Part shown: piece after piece, positions 21,844-30,084 of the stretch
Position numbering within the stretch: position 1 is the stretch's first letter
Layout of the letters: every line of letters starts with the position of its first letter
Assembly (NCBI RefSeq): GCF_002090135.1
Contig: NZ_BBRL01000004.1
Location: 186,001 to 250,000 of the forward strand
Reading direction: 5' to 3'
DNA from: Demequina sp. NBRC 110055
Lineage (GTDB): Bacteria; Actinomycetota; Actinomycetes; Actinomycetales; Demequinaceae
Length of the DNA stretch: 64,000 bases
The notes under the pieces: generated by a model
Told to the model about the DNA's origin: nothing
The model's input: the letters and a program-made list of their open reading frames with translations, nothing else
The model's database searches: none
Position numbers and translations under genes: made by a program

Positions 21844-24800
21844 GCGTCGGCCCCTTTCGAGTCGCTGCCCGGCTCGTCAAACGCGACCTGCATGAGGCGC
21901 GGCGGCTGGGCCCGGCGGATGATGCGCGCGCGCCCGGGAATGGCGGCACCCGCGTATACGCCCGGCCATAGGGCACCTTCCGAGCGTTCGCCCGACAGCA
22001 GCAGACCGGTCGCCCCCACATCCCTGACGGTCTGCATGGTCGAGTCGTACAACGCGCGCGACGCCCCCGCCACCGGGCGCGTCAGGATCACCGATAGGCC
22101 GAGGTCGCGCGCCTGCGGCAGGAACGGCAGCAGCGGCTCGAGCGGAGCGGAGTTGCCGGCCGAGAGGATGTCGAAGTCGTCGGCGATGACAACGACGCGC
22201 ATGGCCGCGGAGGACTGCCCGTCGCGACGCTTGGCGAGCTCCTGCGCGACGGCGGCCGCGAGCTCGCGCGCCCGCGGGCCGCTCGTGGCGTGGCCGCCGA
22301 GGTAGTCGTCGTCAAGTTCCGCTGCGAGCGTGCCACGCGGCTCCATGAGGGCGATGACCATCTCGTCGGGCCCGTGACGCTCGGTGAGGCCCACGATGAT
22401 GCGTCGCAGTACCGCGGTCTTGCCCGAGCCGGGATCGCCGAGCACCAGCAGATGGGGGTCTGCTCCGGCCAGGTCGAGCATCTCGGGGGACATCGTGTCC
22501 TGGCGCAGGCCCAGCGGAATACGGTCGGGCTCGTCGAACACCCCGGGCAGCGTGCTTGGGGCGAGGATGTCGGGCAAGAGCCGGATGGGCGCCGCCGCCG
22601 GGCCACGCCAATCGGCCGCCGTGCGCTGCGCCAGCGCGGTCAACGCCTCGCCAGCGTTCTCCTCAGGCCCGTCATCGATGCGCGGGATGGCGACCTGCGC
22701 GAACAGCTTGGCCGCCGTCAGGGCGCGTCCCGGGCGCTTGACGGTCTCCGCGAGTTTGCGCGCAATGGTGGACTCTGTGGGGTCGTTGAGCCTGAGCTCG
22801 ACCTTGTTGCCGATGAGAGGCTGGTGCCGCATGGGCACCTCCGCCCACCGGGTGAGCGACATCACCACGTGGATACCGAAGGACCCGCCGCGCGTCAGCA
22901 GGTCGGCCATGGGGGCCTCGAGGTGGTCGAAGTCCGTGCGCACCAACCCATAGCCGTCGACGAGGAGCACCACGTCGGGCGAGATCACTGTCGGAAGACG
23001 GCCGGCGGCGTGGACGGCACGCCAGTGGGCCATCGACTCGATCGCCATTTCCCTGAAGAGCCGCTCGCGCTCGGCGAGCATGGCGTGCAGCTCTTCCAGC
23101 AGGCGCAGGTGTTGCTCCGCGCGATGGCGCGTGACAATGCCTCCCACATGCGGAAAGCCTTCCAGCCGCGCGAGCCCGGCGCCTGCAAGGTCAAGGCCGT
23201 ACATCGTGACCTGTGCCGGGGTGTGGGTTGTGGCGATGCCCGCCGCGAAGGCGCGCAAGAAGGTGGTGCGGCCCGACTGCGGAGCACCAATGACGGCGTG
23301 GTGACCACCGTTGGCGTCGAGGTCGATGCGCCATGACCCTTGGAACTGGCGTGCCGGGTCATCGATGAGTCCGAGGGGAACCTGAAGCGGCTCGCGATGG
23401 TGGCTGTCGAGGACGTCGAACAGGGCGAGTCGCTCGGGAAGTGGCGGAAGCCAGACGCTCGCTACCGGGGGTACATCCTTCCGCAGTCGTGCCACGGCCT
23501 CTTCCACGAGCGGGGGCCGCGGCGCGTCGGGGGTGGCCCGAGTGGCACTGCTCTCCTCGCGGCCCTGCAGCACCGCCGCCAGGCTGTTCGATGCCGGCAG
23601 CGGCACGGCGAAGGCGGGCTCATCCGTGTCGAGCTCGATGGGTCCTGGGGTGGGCCCCGACACGTACCCTGAGCGGAATCGTGTGTAGACGGTCGTATCG
23701 ACTTTCAGGAAGCCCCAGCCAGGTTCGGGGGGCAGGTGAAAGGCGTCAACCGTGTTGAGCACCACCTGCGACTCGGATTCCGAGAAGGTGCGCAAGCCGA
23801 TGCGGTACGACAGATAGGTATCGAGCCCCCGGAGTTTCCCCGACTCGATGCGCTGACTCGACAGCAGCATGTGCACTCCGATGGAACGCCCGATGCGGCC
23901 GATGGTGAGGAGCAGGTCCACGAACTCGGGTTCCGCGGTGAGGAGCTCACCGAACTCGTCGATGACCACAAACAGATGCGGCATCGGAGCCAGGTGCGGG
24001 TTGACGGCACGGGCGCGGCGATACTCGGTGATCGACGCGAGGGAACCGGCCTCCTTCAGCTGGCGTTGGCGACGTACCACTTCGCCCGCGATCGACGCGC
24101 GAGCCCTCTCGACGAGACCCGACTCGCCCTCGAGGTTGTCGATCAGTCCCGAGACGTGTGGCAACGGGGCCAGCGGCGCGAAGGCCGCCCCACCCTTGTA
24201 GTCGACGAGGATCATCGCGAGGTCCTCGGGGCTGTGCTGCCCGGCAAGGCCCAGGACGAGGGTGCGCAGGAATTCGGATTTGCCGGATCCGGTGGCGCCG
24301 ATGCAGATGCCGTGGGGGCCCATGCCCCCCTGGGCGCCTTCTTTGAGGTCAATCTCCACGGCGTTGCCGAGGTCGTCCGACCCGACACCGACGCGCAGGA
24401 AACGGGGCCCGGCGTGGGTCGCCCACCGCGCGGGCGACAGCTCCTCAACCGCGGCGACGCCGAGGAGATCGAGGGGGCCGACCGTTCCTCCCGTCCCTCC
24501 CTCGGCTCGCGACACGACGCTGAGGCGTCGCGGAGCAAGCGCCGAGCACAGCGCGGCAAATACCGCAGGCGACAGCGAGTCCGGCCGTGCGGAGACGGTT
24601 GGCTGGTCGGGATCGTCGGGCCACTCGACGGTGAGGCGCGGGCCATCGGCCTCGACGGTGACAGTCAACCTCACGTCGGTGTCCGAGGGCTCGTCGAGGC
24701 GGCTCTCGACGAGGCTGAGGTGGATCAACCCCGCAGTACGCGCGGCCACGCCGCCCGGCAACGCCAGGGGCGCCGTCGCCCCCTCGTGATAGTCCTCGAC

Positions 24801-25757
24801 GACCAGGAGCGCCCCGAAGGGCGCGCGCTCGCCCGCTCGCCTGCCCGAGGCGAACGCCGTGCGCGCCGTCACGTCGTCCGCCATGGTGGCCAGCACCTCG
24901 GCCGCACCCGCACCCACCCGGCGCGCGAGAATCGGTCCATCCCACTGACCATCAAGCGCGGCGTGAGGAAGGAGGTCGAAGCCATCCCACTCGGTGCGCG
25001 CCTCGGGCGGGGAGGCAAGGGCGAGGGAGACGTCGGTCGGTGCATGGAGCGCGGCGGTCTGCGCGAGGATCGCCCTCGCCAGCGCTCTTCCCTGCTCCCG
25101 GGGCGCCACGATGGTGACCGCGGCGGCGCCGGCGAGCGACGCGACCATCGGCATGCCCCCAATAGCGCTGTAGAGCTCACACACCTGCTGCCCCGCCCTG
25201 ACCATCATCGGATCGTGGGGCTGGACGGGGTCGTGCTCCTCCGGCATGGCGAGGCCAAACCAGGGGACCACGCCCTCTCCCACGCGCAGGCGCAGGAAGT
25301 CCTCGTCGCCGCGGCGGCGTTCCCACAGGCGTGCAGGGTTGCGGATGACGTCCGCAAGGTCCACCGGAGCGGGATCAAGCAGCCGGGCCTCGTCACGGAC
25401 CTCCGTCCGCTCGCTCCTGACCTCGGAACGGACACGTTCCAGGTAGTCGAGGTAGCGCTCGCGGGCCAGGCGACGCTGACGCACCTGACGCCCGCGAGAC
25501 GACACCGCCATGCCCACACCACCCACCAGCGCGACCACCAGGATCATGGCGCCGACGATCACCATCACGGGGTTGCCGCGCAGGACCACCATCATCGTGA
25601 TGGAGGACAGTGAGCCGATGACGGGCAGTAATGACTGCAAAGGGAGGCCGCCGGGCGGCGCGTCGCCGAGCGGCGGAGGCGCGGCAAGAGTGCGCGCCTC
25701 GGGCTGTTCGAGGGGACGCGTCTCGCGGCCAGGACGATGGACGAGTTGGCTGGTCAT
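21840..25757 (-). CDS. eccC: T7SS FtsK/SpoIIIE-type ATPase EccC (three ATPase domains)
   Basis: Motor ATPase of the type VII (ESX) secretion system, 1305 residues. Two transmembrane helices lie near residues 42-86. Three FtsK/SpoIIIE domains follow: D1 has a canonical Walker A GATGSGKS (487-494) and Walker B VVIDEF (597-602); D2 has GAPQSGRTT (824-832), with Arg replacing the P-loop Lys; D3 has GDPGSGKT (1107-1114). EccCa and EccCb are fused here as one chain. There is no FHA domain inside it, unlike Firmicutes EssC; the FHA protein is a separate gene in this operon. Overlaps of 4 bp on both sides link it to the ParA-like and DUF6177-like genes. Confidence 0.93.
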   Translation of the reverse strand: MTSQLVHRPGRETRPLEQPEARTLAAPPPLGDAPPGGLPLQSLLPVIGSLSSITMMVVLRGNPVMVIVGAMILVVALVGGVGMAVSSRGRQVRQRRLARERYLDYLERVRSEVRSERTEVRDEARLLDPAPVDLADVIRNPARLWERRRGDEDFLRLRVGEGVVPWFGLAMPEEHDPVQPHDPMMVRAGQQVCELYSAIGGMPMVASLAGAAAVTIVAPREQGRALARAILAQTAALHAPTDVSLALASPPEARTEWDGFDLLPHAALDGQWDGPILARRVGAGAAEVLATMADDVTARTAFASGRRAGERAPFGALLVVEDYHEGATAPLALPGGVAARTAGLIHLSLVESRLDEPSDTDVRLTVTVEADGPRLTVEWPDDPDQPTVSARPDSLSPAVFAALCSALAPRRLSVVSRAEGGTGGTVGPLDLLGVAAVEELSPARWATHAGPRFLRVGVGSDDLGNAVEIDLKEGAQGGMGPHGICIGATGSGKSEFLRTLVLGLAGQHSPEDLAMILVDYKGGAAFAPLAPLPHVSGLIDNLEGESGLVERARASIAGEVVRRQRQLKEAGSLASITEYRRARAVNPHLAPMPHLFVVIDEFGELLTAEPEFVDLLLTIGRIGRSIGVHMLLSSQRIESGKLRGLDTYLSYRIGLRTFSESESQVVLNTVDAFHLPPEPGWGFLKVDTTVYTRFRSGYVSGPTPGPIELDTDEPAFAVPLPASNSLAAVLQGREESSATRATPDAPRPPLVEEAVARLRKDVPPVASVWLPPLPERLALFDVLDSHHREPLQVPLGLIDDPARQFQGSWRIDLDANGGHHAVIGAPQSGRTTFLRAFAAGIATTHTPAQVTMYGLDLAGAGLARLEGFPHVGGIVTRHRAEQHLRLLEELHAMLAERERLFREMAIESMAHWRAVHAAGRLPTVISPDVVLLVDGYGLVRTDFDHLEAPMADLLTRGGSFGIHVVMSLTRWAEVPMRHQPLIGNKVELRLNDPTESTIARKLAETVKRPGRALTAAKLFAQVAIPRIDDGPEENAGEALTALAQRTAADWRGPAAAPIRLLPDILAPSTLPGVFDEPDRIPLGLRQDTMSPEMLDLAGADPHLLVLGDPGSGKTAVLRRIIVGLTERHGPDEMVIALMEPRGTLAAELDDDYLGGHATSGPRARELAAAVAQELAKRRDGQSSAAMRVVVIADDFDILSAGNSAPLEPLLPFLPQARDLGLSVILTRPVAGASRALYDSTMQTVRDVGATGLLLSGERSEGALWPGVYAGAAIPGRARIIRRAQPPRLMQVAFDEPGSDSKGADA

Positions 25758-26404
25758 GCGTGCAGCCCCTCGCGCGTGGCGGTCATGGCGTCACCCGCAG
25801 CGGTCACGGCGGCGATTCGGGTCCGGATCGATGCTCGCTCTAGTTGGCCCATGGTGAGGGCCTCGTCGTACGGCAGGCTCGCGCTCGCGCGCGGATGGCG
25901 TTCCGCGACGAACGTCGACCACGGCGAACGCGACCGGCCACCGTTCGTGAAGACGACCATACTCGCGCACCCGTCGGGGTGAGCGGCGAGGGCGTCGGCG
26001 AGGGCGAGCGAGTCCTCACCCACCGCGCGGTCCCAGGTGCTGACGATGACGACGATCGTGGCATCGGCGACGGCAGGAAGCGCGAAGGCGGGGTCGCCAA
26101 TCCTCGCGCGGTCGACCACCGAGACGTCGAAGCTCCTGTCGTCGCCCAACGCTGCGCCAAGGCTTGCTCCATGCCACGGGACCGTGTGGTCCGTGCGCCC
26201 CGCGATAGCGGGAGAGGTGAGCAGGACGGGCCCGCTGCGGTGGCGCGCCAGCGTGCGGGTGAGGAGCGACGCGACAGTGGTGGTGCCCGCCCCCGCAACG
26301 AGCGATGTCACGACAATGCGCCTCACCGTCGCCGTCGGGGAAGCGACGCGCGGCAAAGCATCCGCGAGCGCTCCCATGGACGCCGCTCCTACGACCAGCG
26401 TCAC
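25754..26404 (-). CDS. ParA/MinD-like protein with degenerate P-loop, T7SS-associated
   Basis: Protein of 216 residues from the GTG at 26404, which overlaps the eccD stop as GTGA. The fold resembles MinD/ParA ATPases: RRIVVTSLVAGAGTTTVASL is at the place of the deviant Walker A (KGGxGKTT), but both lysines are missing, so ATP hydrolysis may be lost. Later segments (DVSVVDRARIGDP, VIVVSTWDR-type strand, MVVFTNGG) fit the remaining strands of the fold. Similar ParA-like genes sit beside eccC and eccD in other actinobacteria. Its job in secretion is unknown. Confidence 0.6.
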   Translation of the reverse strand: MTLVVGAASMGALADALPRVASPTATVRRIVVTSLVAGAGTTTVASLLTRTLARHRSGPVLLTSPAIAGRTDHTVPWHGASLGAALGDDRSFDVSVVDRARIGDPAFALPAVADATIVVIVSTWDRAVGEDSLALADALAAHPDGCASMVVFTNGGRSRSPWSTFVAERHPRASASLPYDEALTMGQLERASIRTRIAAVTAAGDAMTATREGLHA

Positions 26405-27693
26405 GAGAACAACCCGAGCATGGTGCCGTAGACGCCGTACACGCCGATGGCGCACGGCACTATCGCGATCGCCGCGATCGCCTCAATGGTGTCCCCCCAC
26501 CGCCGCAGGCGGATGCGCGTGTGCTGGGCAGGCAGGAGGGCACCGGCCACGACCGCACCCAGCGCCGCCACGCTCGCCACCGCGACCATGGTCGTCTGAT
26601 CGCCGGCGACCACGAGCCCGAGCGCGACACTGAGAACGGGAGCGAGCATCACCGGCCAGATGTGCACGGCAAGTGCCATGACGCGCGAGCGTAGGAGCAT
26701 GACGACGGCAATGGCTCCGCCCGTGAGCTGAGCCCACAGTTCCCCTGTGGCCAAGAGCGACGCGATCACCACCGCGAGCACACTGACGAGCGCGTACACG
26801 CTCCACGTCTTCGTCCTGTAAGCCTGCGCGATGCCGACCGTCACGGTCGCACGTGGTGGCGGCGTTCCGTCGTTCGCGTGGTCGTCGAGGCGCGCGAGTC
26901 CCGACCAGGCCAACGCGAGCCCCGGCACCACGCCGAGCGCGGCGATCGCGACAGCGCCGAGCACCACTGACGCCTGAGCACTTCCCGCGCCACATGCGAG
27001 GGCCAGGAGCAGGCCTCCCATGAGCGCGGTGCCGATGGCGCTGCCGAGCGCGGCCGCGCGGTGGCGCACCCCCGCCCCGACGATGAGCACCAGCCACACC
27101 GCGGTGCCCGCCGTCGCGGCGACCAACACGGGAGGAGAATCGGCGTCAATGGCCGATGCCACCGGGAGGGCAGCAGCGACGGCGGCGCCGACCGCCGCGC
27201 CCAGGAGCGGCGCGGCGAGGTCACGCTTGCCGGTGAGCGCCGCTGCGGCGCACGCCGCCGCAATCAGGATCGCGACAGTACCTGCGAGCCATGGAAGGGC
27301 ATCCGCTGCCGGCAGCAGTCCCACCGCCGTGGCAACGCCGGCCACCACGCCAGCGGCGCGGCGGCGGTGCGGGGAACCCCAGGCGCCGGGGTGGCCGTCA
27401 CGTGCCTCGGCGACGGCATCGGTCACATCCAGCACCTCGGGGGGCGCGGGAAGGGCGGCGGCGCGCACCAGGCGTAGCACGGCGCCGTCGGCGATCTGCA
27501 ACTCGGCGGGACCATGGCTCGTGTCGAGTTCCTGGCCGGCGTCGTCGACCACCGCGAGGCGGGCGATCGCGTGCGGCTCCTCGACGGTGTCCGCGATGGT
27601 CGCCAGGTGCGCCGCAAGCGGCTCGTCACTGGGCACCACCATCGTGGCGCGTCGCGTGGATCCGACAACGACCAACCGTGTGTACTGCGTCAT
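26401..27693 (-). CDS. eccD: T7SS integral membrane protein EccD
   Basis: Central channel component of the ESX machine. It has 430 residues: an N-terminal ubiquitin-like (YukD-type) domain over residues 1-85 (YTRLVVVGSTRRATMVVPSD) and then about 11 hydrophobic helices from residue 112 to the C-terminus. Size and two-part layout match EccD. The start overlaps the upstream 90-residue gene by 4 bp, and the stop overlaps the ParA-like gene by 4 bp. Composition is extremely Ala/Val/Gly-rich in the membrane part. Confidence 0.8.
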   Translation of the reverse strand: MTQYTRLVVVGSTRRATMVVPSDEPLAAHLATIADTVEEPHAIARLAVVDDAGQELDTSHGPAELQIADGAVLRLVRAAALPAPPEVLDVTDAVAEARDGHPGAWGSPHRRRAAGVVAGVATAVGLLPAADALPWLAGTVAILIAAACAAAALTGKRDLAAPLLGAAVGAAVAAALPVASAIDADSPPVLVAATAGTAVWLVLIVGAGVRHRAAALGSAIGTALMGGLLLALACGAGSAQASVVLGAVAIAALGVVPGLALAWSGLARLDDHANDGTPPPRATVTVGIAQAYRTKTWSVYALVSVLAVVIASLLATGELWAQLTGGAIAVVMLLRSRVMALAVHIWPVMLAPVLSVALGLVVAGDQTTMVAVASVAALGAVVAGALLPAQHTRIRLRRWGDTIEAIAAIAIVPCAIGVYGVYGTMLGLFS

Positions 27694-27962
27694 GCTTCTT
27701 CATTCCCCCCCGGTGCGGTCCACGCGACAGTCGCGGCGCCAGTGGCTGCCGCATCCGCGCGGTCGTGCAGGTATTGACCGACAAACGACACGCCGGCGCA
27801 TACGGCCACCGCGATGGCACCCACGACGATGCCGACAACGATCCTTATGTGCACGGGCCGCACGCGCCGGCGCACGTCGAGCCCTCCGTGAACGGCGGCG
27901 GCCGCGAGCCTGTCGCGACGCTCGCGCGCCGTTTCGACGATCGCCAGGTCCCGCTCTGTCAT
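27690..27962 (-). CDS. Small single-helix membrane protein, EccB N-terminus-like
   Basis: Protein of 90 residues. Its N-terminal half is charged and Arg-rich (ERRDRLAAAAVHGGLDVRRR), followed by one transmembrane helix (residues about 41-63, VGIVVGAIAVAVCAGVSFVG) and about 25 residues outside. This is how EccB proteins begin, but the large periplasmic domain of EccB (about 400 residues) is absent. It is not a truncated pseudogene by appearance: it overlaps its neighbours by 4 bp on both sides with no leftover coding sequence. It could be a minimal EccB substitute or an unrelated small T7SS membrane protein. Confidence 0.45.
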   Translation of the reverse strand: MTERDLAIVETARERRDRLAAAAVHGGLDVRRRVRPVHIRIVVGIVVGAIAVAVCAGVSFVGQYLHDRADAAATGAATVAWTAPGGNEEA

Positions 27963-28858
27963 GAGTGGCCTCCATGGCTGAACGTCACCATGTGGTCGCC
28001 GATCTCTACCGAGGCGCCGAGCGGCACCTCTCGAGGCACGTGGGCGGCCAGACGCACGCGCGATCCTTCCGGCGCGACGATGGCGCTGCCATTGGTCGAC
28101 CCGAGGTCCGTCACGGAGATCTGCCCCTCGGGCTGCACCTCAAGGCGCAGGTGGCTCTTCGACAGCGTACGGCTGAGGTCATTCACGACGATCGTCCCGG
28201 AGCCGTCCTGCGCCGCCGGCCGCCGGCCGATAATGACGGTGCCGGTGACCGCGTGGCGCGCAGACCCGTCGACCGTCAGCGTCACAGGGCCCCGCAGCGA
28301 ACGCGGGGGCGGCGGGGCCGGCTCCATTCCCGGCGGCAGGACCGGGATGCGCGGTTGTGCGTCTCGGGTCGACGCGTGGTGGTCGGGGACGGCGATGTCC
28401 GCGCCCGGTCGGGACCGCGCAACTCGGGACGAGGACTCGTCGCGCCGCGCGTCGAGCGCGACAAGGACCACGGGGCCGCGACGCGGGTCGACGGGGTGAG
28501 CTCCGCCCCGCAGGGTCGCGAGCCGCGCCGGACGCGGGGGAAGTATCCGTGCCCAGCCCAGTGGCGCATCGTCCTCCCTCGCGACCATCACGACGCCCAC
28601 GAGCCTGAATGCTAGGCCCTGCCCACGCCCCACCGTGGCCCCGGCATCGGCCGCTAGAACGAGGACCACGACGAGCAATGCGACCCCGGCGACCAACGGC
28701 CCGGTGTGGCGCGCGGCCACCACGACCCCGACGAGGACGAGGAACTCGATGACGACAAGAAGCCACGCCGCCGTGGTTGTCGCGGGGGTGGCGGCGGCGA
28801 TGGCCCTCGAGGCGTCCACGCTGGCACTACGGGAGGCGGACGTGATGGGGGCTGGCAC
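27959..28858 (-). CDS. FHA-domain membrane protein, first gene of the T7SS operon
   Basis: Protein of 299 residues with two transmembrane helices near the N-terminus (about residues 30-75) and a C-terminal forkhead-associated (FHA) phosphothreonine-binding domain. Visible FHA motifs are VIIGRRPA, LSKSHLRLEV and DLGSTNGS, in order. FHA domains in T7SS loci bind phosphorylated partners and are fused to EssC in Firmicutes; here the domain is separate. The GTG at 28858 is favoured because TACGAT lies 7 bases before it; the ATG at 28867 is the alternative. It is divergent from the ESX genes and overlaps the next gene by 4 bp. Confidence 0.78.
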   Translation of the reverse strand: MPAPITSASRSASVDASRAIAAATPATTTAAWLLVVIEFLVLVGVVVAARHTGPLVAGVALLVVVLVLAADAGATVGRGQGLAFRLVGVVMVAREDDAPLGWARILPPRPARLATLRGGAHPVDPRRGPVVLVALDARRDESSSRVARSRPGADIAVPDHHASTRDAQPRIPVLPPGMEPAPPPPRSLRGPVTLTVDGSARHAVTGTVIIGRRPAAQDGSGTIVVNDLSRTLSKSHLRLEVQPEGQISVTDLGSTNGSAIVAPEGSRVRLAAHVPREVPLGASVEIGDHMVTFSHGGHS

Positions 28859-28865
28859 GTTCCGC

Positions 28866-28871
28866 ATCGTA
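28866..28871 (-). promoter_or_regulatory. Leaderless -10 box for the T7SS machine operon
   Basis: On the minus strand TACGAT is followed by 7 bases and a GTG at 28858. It overlaps the alternative ATG, so only one of the two starts can be used if this box is real. Confidence 0.4.
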
Positions 28872-28974
28872 GAGGTGCAGAGGCGTTGTCGGTAGGACGT
28901 GTGAGGATTTGGACATATCGACCTGCCGGGAAACGATGCTCTTATGTATGGTGGCCCAGTCAGTACTCATCTTT

Positions 28975-28984
28975 AGGGGAGGAG
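28975..28984 (+). promoter_or_regulatory. Strong ribosome-binding site setting the first ESX gene start
   Basis: AGGGGAGGAG ends 5 bases before the GTG at 28990. It decides in favour of this GTG over the in-frame upstream TTG and ATG codons, none of which has a ribosome-binding sequence. The 120-base gap between the divergent operons must hold both promoters. Confidence 0.8.
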
Positions 28985-28989
28985 CAGGC

Positions 28990-29325
28990 GTGAAGTTTGC
29001 TATGGGTTCTCAGACGCTTGGTCAGTTGACCAAGCAGACGCAGACGTCGGGCGAGGATTTGGCTTCGTTGGTACGGCAGTTGGGTGATGCTGCGGAGCCG
29101 TTAGAGGGCAGGTTCAATGGCACGGCGCGTGCGGCGTTTGATCAGTTCAAGGTAAACACGGATCAGATTGCTGTGGAGTTGTCGGGCGCGTTGCAGGCTG
29201 TTCTCGCCGGTGTAGCCGGAATGGACCGGTCGTTCGTGGAGTCCGAGTCCGAGATGGCGGATCAGACGCGCTCGAGCCAGGGTTCGGTCAGTTTCGATGC
29301 CGCTCGATTTTCGACGGGTGCGTGA
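28990..29325 (+). CDS. WXG100-like ESX protein with FNG in place of WxG
   Basis: Small all-helical protein of 111 residues, the expected size of ESAT-6/CFP-10 proteins secreted by T7SS as helical hairpins. At the turn between the helices it reads EGRFNGTARAAFDQF, so Phe42-Asn43-Gly44 takes the place of Trp-x-Gly. No cysteine and no signal peptide are present. The start is fixed by the strong ribosome-binding site. It is followed 9 bases later by a second small helical gene, the usual paired arrangement. Codons here end in T and G more often than in the core genes. Confidence 0.75.
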   Translation: MKFAMGSQTLGQLTKQTQTSGEDLASLVRQLGDAAEPLEGRFNGTARAAFDQFKVNTDQIAVELSGALQAVLAGVAGMDRSFVESESEMADQTRSSQGSVSFDAARFSTGA

Positions 29326-29334
29326 GGGGGAGCC

Positions 29335-29649
29335 ATGGCTGGGAATGTGACGGATCGTCGCGACTATGACGTTGCGGCGTCGCAGAATGCGCAGGACAAC
29401 TTCAACGCGGTCGCGGCTCGCTTGGAGGCGTTGATCGAGGCTCGTGATGCTGACGTGCGCACCGCGATGGCCGACTATCAGGCCGATGGCGTGTCGGACG
29501 ACTATGCGGCGAAGGAACTGCGGTGGAAGAACGCGGCTGCCGGCGTGAAGCAGATCATCGCGACGCTGCGTGCTTCCCTGGAGCAGTCCGACGAGACGGC
29601 GCAGGCGGCGTTGTCGAAGGCCAAGACGGCTGTGGGCAACATCGGCTAA
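29335..29649 (+). CDS. ESAT-6-family (pore-forming type) small protein
   Basis: Helical protein of 104 residues and probable partner of the preceding ESX protein. It has no WxG motif. The turn region reads DYQADGVSDDY (residues 47-57), then a conserved Trp64 in ELRWKNAAAGV. This pattern resembles what I recall as the pore-forming ESAT-6 family of Micrococcales. There is no signal peptide. It begins 9 bases after the previous stop (a GGGAGCC sequence lies just ahead), so the two are surely co-transcribed. Confidence 0.7.
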   Translation: MAGNVTDRRDYDVAASQNAQDNFNAVAARLEALIEARDADVRTAMADYQADGVSDDYAAKELRWKNAAAGVKQIIATLRASLEQSDETAQAALSKAKTAVGNIG

Positions 29650-29727
29650 CGCGCGAGCGTGTGGCGTTCCGAGGGGCCAGGCGGCAGGTGGCGTCGTGGT
29701 TTCGGTGCCGTCTTAAGGGGGTAGGTA

Positions 29728-30084
29728 GTGACGGGTTGGCATGTGCAGCCGCAGGCGTTGCAATCGACGGTTGAGTCGACATCGACGCTGGTGGGTGACC
29801 TAGCGGGCTTGTTTGTGGCCTCCGATGGGGGCTTGTCGACCGCTTTGGGTGAGGACTGTGTTGACGTGTTGGCTGAGTCAACCGGTTTCGACGGGGTGGT
29901 GATGGAGGCCGTGTCGGGGCTGCTCACGGACCAGTTGACGAACCGGGTCTCGCCCGCGATCGGTGCTTACCAGACGGCTCTTTCCTCGACGGTTCAAGCC
30001 GCGAATCTCGTCATGGCTGGTGATGAGGAGCAGGCCGGGATCATTCGTCAGGCGGCTGCGGACTCGACGGACGTGGGCCTGTGA
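29728..30084 (+). CDS. DUF6507-like small helical T7SS protein
   Basis: Protein of 118 residues starting MTGWHVQPQALQSTVEST, with alternating helices and an Ala/Gly/Asp-rich body. It resembles DUF6507 proteins, which I recall beside ESX genes in actinobacteria. The GTG start has a GGGGG ribosome-binding sequence just upstream. It overlaps the effector gene by 4 bp (GTGA). By position it is a candidate secretion partner or chaperone for the effector, as small helical proteins pair with LXG toxins in other T7SS. That role is inference. Confidence 0.6.
   Translation: MTGWHVQPQALQSTVESTSTLVGDLAGLFVASDGGLSTALGEDCVDVLAESTGFDGVVMEAVSGLLTDQLTNRVSPAIGAYQTALSSTVQAANLVMAGDEEQAGIIRQAAADSTDVGL

Noticed and set aside
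27690..27962. Pseudogene of eccB
   Set aside because: The frame is intact, has 4-bp overlaps on both sides, and no remaining eccB sequence lies nearby.
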